Assembly (NCBI RefSeq): GCF_029278565.1
Contig: NZ_CP119560.1
Location: 124,001-188,000 of the forward strand
Direction: 5' to 3'
DNA from: Haloarcula halophila
Lineage (GTDB): Archaea > Halobacteriota > Halobacteria > Halobacteriales > Haloarculaceae
DNA: 64,000 bases
Shown here: positions 60,876-64,000 of the stretch, piece after piece
Position numbering within the stretch: the first letter of the stretch is position 1
How the letters are laid out: each line of letters starts with the position of its first letter
Notes under the pieces: model-generated
The model's database searches: none
The model's input: only the letters and a program-made list of their open reading frames with translations
What the model was told of the DNA's origin: nothing
Translations under genes and position numbers: made by a program

Positions 60876-63158
60876 ATGGAAGTACAACGCAAGACGATCG
60901 CGAAATTCATCGCCGCCGCCTTCGTCCTCAACCTGGTCGTCATGGGGGCAGGGGCCTGGTTCGCCTACCAGGAGGCCCCGCCGATCCCCGACGAGATCAC
61001 GGGTCCGGACGGGGCGACTGTCGTCACGGACGAACAGATCAGAGACGGGAAGAAAGCCTTCCAGCGGGACGGCCTGATGAACCACGGGTCGATCCTGGGC
61101 AACGGTGCGTACTATGGCCCCGACTACACCGCCGATACGCTCGATCTGAAGACCGAGTACATGCGCCAGTACTACGCCCGTGAGCGCTACGGCGACGACT
61201 ACACGGCTCTGCAAAGCAGTGAGCAGGCCGCGATCGACGACGTCGTGAGACAGGACCTGGACGACCAGTACGACGGCGGCGACATCCAGTACTCCGCCGC
61301 CGAACTGTTCGCCCACAAGCAGGTCCGGGAAGAATACGTCGAGCGCTACCACGAGGGGAGCCACGAGCGCGGGGTCCCCGAGGGAATGATCGACTCCGAG
61401 GCCGACGCCAGGAAGTTCGCGGACTTCGCGCTCTGGACGGCCTGGTTCTCCCACACCGACCGGCCCGACGGTGACCACTCCTACACCAACGAGTGGCCCT
61501 ACGCGCCCGGTGCAGGCAACGACGCTACCGCCGCCGCGATGACCTGGAGCGTCATCGCGATGGTCCTGCTGGTCGGCGCCGCCGGCTTCGGGATCTGGCT
61601 CTACCGGTCGGTCGAACTCCCGGAACCCTCCGCCGACGGGCTCTCGGTGCCCGAACCGAGCGAGGTAGAGATCTTCCCCAGCCAGCGGGCGGCCCTGCGG
61701 TTCATCCCCGTCGCGGCCGGGCTGTTCCTCGCACAGGTGTTTTTGGGCGGGTTACTGGCGCACTTCTACATCGAACGGGCCGGCTTCTTCGGTATCGAGG
61801 AGATATTCGGCGTCCACATCCTCCAGTTGCTGCCCTTCGCCATCGCGAAGACCTGGCACATCGATCTGGGGATCCTCTGGATCGCCGCGACCTGGCTCGG
61901 TGCAGGGCTCTTCCTCCCGCCCCTGCTGACCGGCCACGAGCCCAAGCGGCAGTCGACGTACATCGACGGCCTGCTGGGTGCCATCGTCGTCGTGACCGTC
62001 GGCGGCCTCGGCGGCATCTGGCTCGGTTCCCACGGCTACTTCGGCGACCTCTGGTGGGTGTTCGGCAACGAAGGGCTGGAGTACCTCGAAGTCGGGAAAA
62101 TCTGGCAGGTCGGACTGCTCGCTGGCTTCGGGATCTGGGCAGTGCTGTCGATCCGCGGTCTCAAGCCGTTGCTCGACGAGGAGCCTGTCTTCGGTCTCGG
62201 CCACATGATCCTCTATGCCGGCGGCTCCATCGCACTGCTGTTTACCGCCGGATTCCTCTTTACCCCCGACACCAACATCGCCGTCACGGAGTTCTGGCGC
62301 TGGTGGGTCGTCCACATGTGGGTCGAAGGCGCCTTCGAGTTCTTCATCGTCGCCATCGTCGGACTGACGCTGGTGTCGATGAACCTCCTCTCCCGGCGTA
62401 GCGCCGAGAAGGCCGTCATGCTACAGGCGCTGCTCGTGATGGGGACCGGCGTCATCGGCGTCTCGCACCACTACTGGTGGGTCGGGATGCCCGACATGTG
62501 GATTCCCATCGGGAGCGCCTTCTCTACCCTGGAGTTGATCCCGCTCGTGTTCATCCTCTACGAGGCGCTAGGTCAGTACCAGGCGATGTCCGAGAGCGGC
62601 GGCTTCCCCTACAAACTCCCGTTCATGTTCATCATCGCCAGCGGCGTCTGGAACTTCGTGGGCGCCGGCGTGCTCGGGTTCTTCATCAACCTCCCGCTGA
62701 TCAACTACTACGAGCACGGGACCTACCTCACCGTCGGCCACGCCCACGCCGCGATGTTCGGGGCTTTCGGTTTCCTCGCGCTGGGGATGGTCAGCTACAT
62801 GCTCCAGCTGTCGATCCAGCCCAGTCGGTGGGACGGTTCCTGGCTCCGGGCCGCCTTCTGGTGTTGGAACGTCGGCCTGGCGTTGATGGTGTTCGTCTCC
62901 GTCCTGCCGGTCGGGTTCCTGCAACTGGAGACGGTGTTCACCCAGAGCTACGACGCCGCGCGCAGCCTGGCGTTCTACAACCTACCGATCGTCCAGACGC
63001 TGTTCTGGGCACGACTCCCTGGTGATACGCTAATCATCCTGGGGACGGTCATCTACGCTGCGGACCTGATCCGCAAGCGGTTCGTGCTCAGGCAGTCCGC
63101 GGACGACCCGAGCGTCGACGACGTCGCCGTCGCGGACGGCGTACTCAACGACGATTGA
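60876..63158 (+). CDS. norB: Quinol-dependent nitric oxide reductase (qNOR/NorB-type)
   Basis: Reduces NO to N2O in the membrane, part of denitrification or NO detoxification. It is 760 residues with fourteen or so helices, typical of the single-subunit quinol-type NorZ with an N-terminal extra domain (FQRDGLMNHGSILGNGAYYG and YTADTLDLKTEYM). Heme/metal ligands: WHIDLGILWIAATW, the GVSHHYWWVG dihistidine, VGHAHAAMFGAF and a further TLELIPLVFILYEALG region with the Glu of the NOR active site. The ATG at 60876 starts the first helix; an upstream one at 60846 would add ten residues. Genes for nitrite or N2O reduction are not in the window. Confidence 0.93.
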   Translation: MEVQRKTIAKFIAAAFVLNLVVMGAGAWFAYQEAPPIPDEITGPDGATVVTDEQIRDGKKAFQRDGLMNHGSILGNGAYYGPDYTADTLDLKTEYMRQYYARERYGDDYTALQSSEQAAIDDVVRQDLDDQYDGGDIQYSAAELFAHKQVREEYVERYHEGSHERGVPEGMIDSEADARKFADFALWTAWFSHTDRPDGDHSYTNEWPYAPGAGNDATAAAMTWSVIAMVLLVGAAGFGIWLYRSVELPEPSADGLSVPEPSEVEIFPSQRAALRFIPVAAGLFLAQVFLGGLLAHFYIERAGFFGIEEIFGVHILQLLPFAIAKTWHIDLGILWIAATWLGAGLFLPPLLTGHEPKRQSTYIDGLLGAIVVVTVGGLGGIWLGSHGYFGDLWWVFGNEGLEYLEVGKIWQVGLLAGFGIWAVLSIRGLKPLLDEEPVFGLGHMILYAGGSIALLFTAGFLFTPDTNIAVTEFWRWWVVHMWVEGAFEFFIVAIVGLTLVSMNLLSRRSAEKAVMLQALLVMGTGVIGVSHHYWWVGMPDMWIPIGSAFSTLELIPLVFILYEALGQYQAMSESGGFPYKLPFMFIIASGVWNFVGAGVLGFFINLPLINYYEHGTYLTVGHAHAAMFGAFGFLALGMVSYMLQLSIQPSRWDGSWLRAAFWCWNVGLALMVFVSVLPVGFLQLETVFTQSYDAARSLAFYNLPIVQTLFWARLPGDTLIILGTVIYAADLIRKRFVLRQSADDPSVDDVAVADGVLNDD

Positions 63159-63400
63159 ACTCGTCGGTCGGACATTCGACCGATATCGTTCGTCTCGCGG
63201 TCCGAGACACTGCTACTGGCGGTTTCAAACGAACCGTATCAAAAAGCGGGCTAGCCGCTCTCCCCCATAGTTTCTCGAAAAATCTATCGAAATAAGCTCT
63301 TCGGACGGCGTGGCTCTCGCTGAACTCGGCGTTCGATTCCGTGGGTTCCCACGCGTCAGGAGAAGTCGGTCGGAGTGAACTCGGGGAAGACGCCGATCCG

Positions 63401-63499
63401 TTATTCGGTCGGTTCTTCGTCGTTCCCGCCACGGCGGCGGAGACCGATGACGACGATAGCGACGATAGCGACGATCGCGATGAGTTTTGTTCGATTCAT
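63401..63499 (-). CDS. Possible 32-residue single-helix peptide
   Basis: Encodes MNRTKLIAIVAIVAIVVIGL followed by a basic RRR and an acidic DDE-like tail. The single hydrophobic helix and charge pattern look like a small membrane protein, and the sequence repeats an ATCGTCGCT unit that codes for IVAIVA. A low-complexity chance frame is the alternative. Confidence 0.4.
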   Translation of the reverse strand: MNRTKLIAIVAIVAIVVIGLRRRGGNDEEPTE

Positions 63500-63612
63500 C
63501 GTGGATTGGCGTTCCCCCGTCTCGGATATAAAGATTTGCGTGGGAGGAGAGTCGAACAGCGACGACTCGTCTCACGATCGGGACGCGTCTGTCCGGTCTA
63601 TCGTGGTGTGTT

Positions 63613-63637
63613 CACACACCGCTATCGATGTGTATTG
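63613..63637 (+). repeat. Solitary origin recognition box-like element (copy 8)
   Basis: CACACACCGCTATCGATGTG then TATTG matches box 1 at 1090 (ACACCCCTCTATCGATGTG), with G replacing T in CCTCT. It lies in intergenic DNA about 62 kb from the origin, the second box away from it. The TATT 3' end is shared with the copy at 40351. Confidence 0.6.
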
Positions 63638-63860
63638 TTGCTCGGTATCGCCGGGTAGGCCGACTGAGACGGGACAACTACCGATCCGTCCTCTCTCGAC
63701 ACGGCAGCTCGTTTCCATCCCTATCCCCTGGAACGCCAGCGACGAGTGTGCGCCGCAGAAAGCGAACCACAAGCTCGATCTGCCGTCGTCGAACTACGAC
63801 AGCAGGCCCGATCCGAACGGCATTCCCCCTACGATCGTCGGTCGAGGCTCGGACTGCCCA

Positions 63861-64000
63861 TTAGTCCGTGAACTCCCCGTCGATCGCTGCTTCTGGCGAA
63901 TTCGCCATCACACTCCGGAGCCCTTTCAAGGCGTTGTGTTTACGCGTGTAGCCTTGCCCGCCGGTCGCGATGATGTTCCCGTTGTGGTGGCGGAGTCGCC
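63861..64000 (-). CDS. HVO_2922-type (DUF1508/YegP-fold) protein, C-terminal part
   Basis: Only the final 46 codons are inside the window. The visible end, RLRHHNGNIIATGGQGYTRK followed by HNALKGLRSVMANSP, is the characteristic second YegP-like motif: a beta hairpin with the NGNIIATG..GYT(R/K)K pattern and a helix. Such proteins (DUF1508, HVO_2922 type in haloarchaea) are small, and their role is unknown. The stop is at 63861-63863; the start lies beyond 64000. Confidence 0.82.
   Translation of the reverse strand, partial: RLRHHNGNIIATGGQGYTRKHNALKGLRSVMANSPEAAIDGEFTD

Larger units (their letters stand above)
63159..63860. other. 700-base intergenic region at the right end
   Basis: Between norB and the partial HVO_2922-like gene. 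It contains one tiny reverse-strand frame (63401-63499) and a solitary ORB-type box (63613). Most long frames here are arginine-rich shadows. No tRNA or repeat array was seen. Confidence 0.5.

Noticed and set aside
1-64000. CRISPR arrays
   Set aside because: No regularly spaced direct repeats of 24-40 bases were seen. The only repeat family is the dispersed origin-type box, which is irregularly spaced and in both orientations.

Overview
The window is a high-GC chromosome or megaplasmid segment from a haloarchaeon (class Halobacteria). The supporting signs are acidic proteins rich in Asp and Glu, twin-arginine (Tat) lipoprotein signals, halocyanin-type blue copper domains, haloarchaeal histidine kinases with HNLRN or HDLRN boxes, an HTH-10 (bacterio-opsin activator type) regulator, CDC48 and Orc1/Cdc6 AAA+ proteins, and promoters with a TATA box about 25 bases before a leaderless start. 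The species cannot be told from the sequence; several genes look Haloarcula-like.

Layout. 1-2043: the start of an Orc1/Cdc6 gene and, upstream of it, a replication origin with six copies of one ORB-type repeat in inverted orientation around an AT-richer stretch. 2044-4023: an NAD(P)-binding protein and a tandem UspA. 4351-8732: a complete ugpBAEC-type ABC importer, expected to take up glycerol-3-phosphate or a related compound; a glycerophosphodiester phosphodiesterase lies 8 kb further on. 8923-23184: metabolic and small conserved genes (aldo/keto reductase, methyltransferases, PQQ-type sugar dehydrogenase, M28 peptidase, thioredoxin, sensor kinase, TRAM, amphi-Trp, nucleoside hydrolase). 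23238-26780: a molybdate/tungstate importer facing a ModE-like regulator. 26960-30898: small membrane and lipoproteins, a collapsed UspA remnant and a DoxX. 30908-38402: a respiratory block, with a copper P-type ATPase, a SafE-like protein and a small membrane protein facing a double halocyanin, cbaB, cbaA and an anchored accessory protein (ba3-type oxidase). 38420-45857: a DUF7260-type protein, CoaD, a tiny DUF7557-type protein, a VOC dioxygenase, a xylose-dehydrogenase-like Gfo protein and CDC48. 45948-50167: three lipoproteins and a membrane protein of lower GC, probably acquired. 50297-57188: a signalling block with a DCC1-type thiol protein, a membrane kinase, and the coupled genes KaiC-like ATPase, LOV-PAS kinase-like protein and receiver-PAS-kinase, the last with an apparent frameshift. 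57246-64000: reductase, hydrolase, HTH-10 regulator, type IV pilin, quinol-type nitric oxide reductase and the end of an HVO_2922-type protein.

The most notable items are the KaiC-like/LOV/kinase cluster, in which all flavin-contact residues of the LOV domain are present but the ATP-binding boxes of the same protein are degraded; two solitary origin-type boxes in intergenic DNA 39 and 62 kb from the origin; the nearly exact internal duplication in the halocyanin gene; and the broken genes (UspA remnant, frameshifted kinase). No CRISPR array, insertion sequence, rRNA or tRNA was seen.
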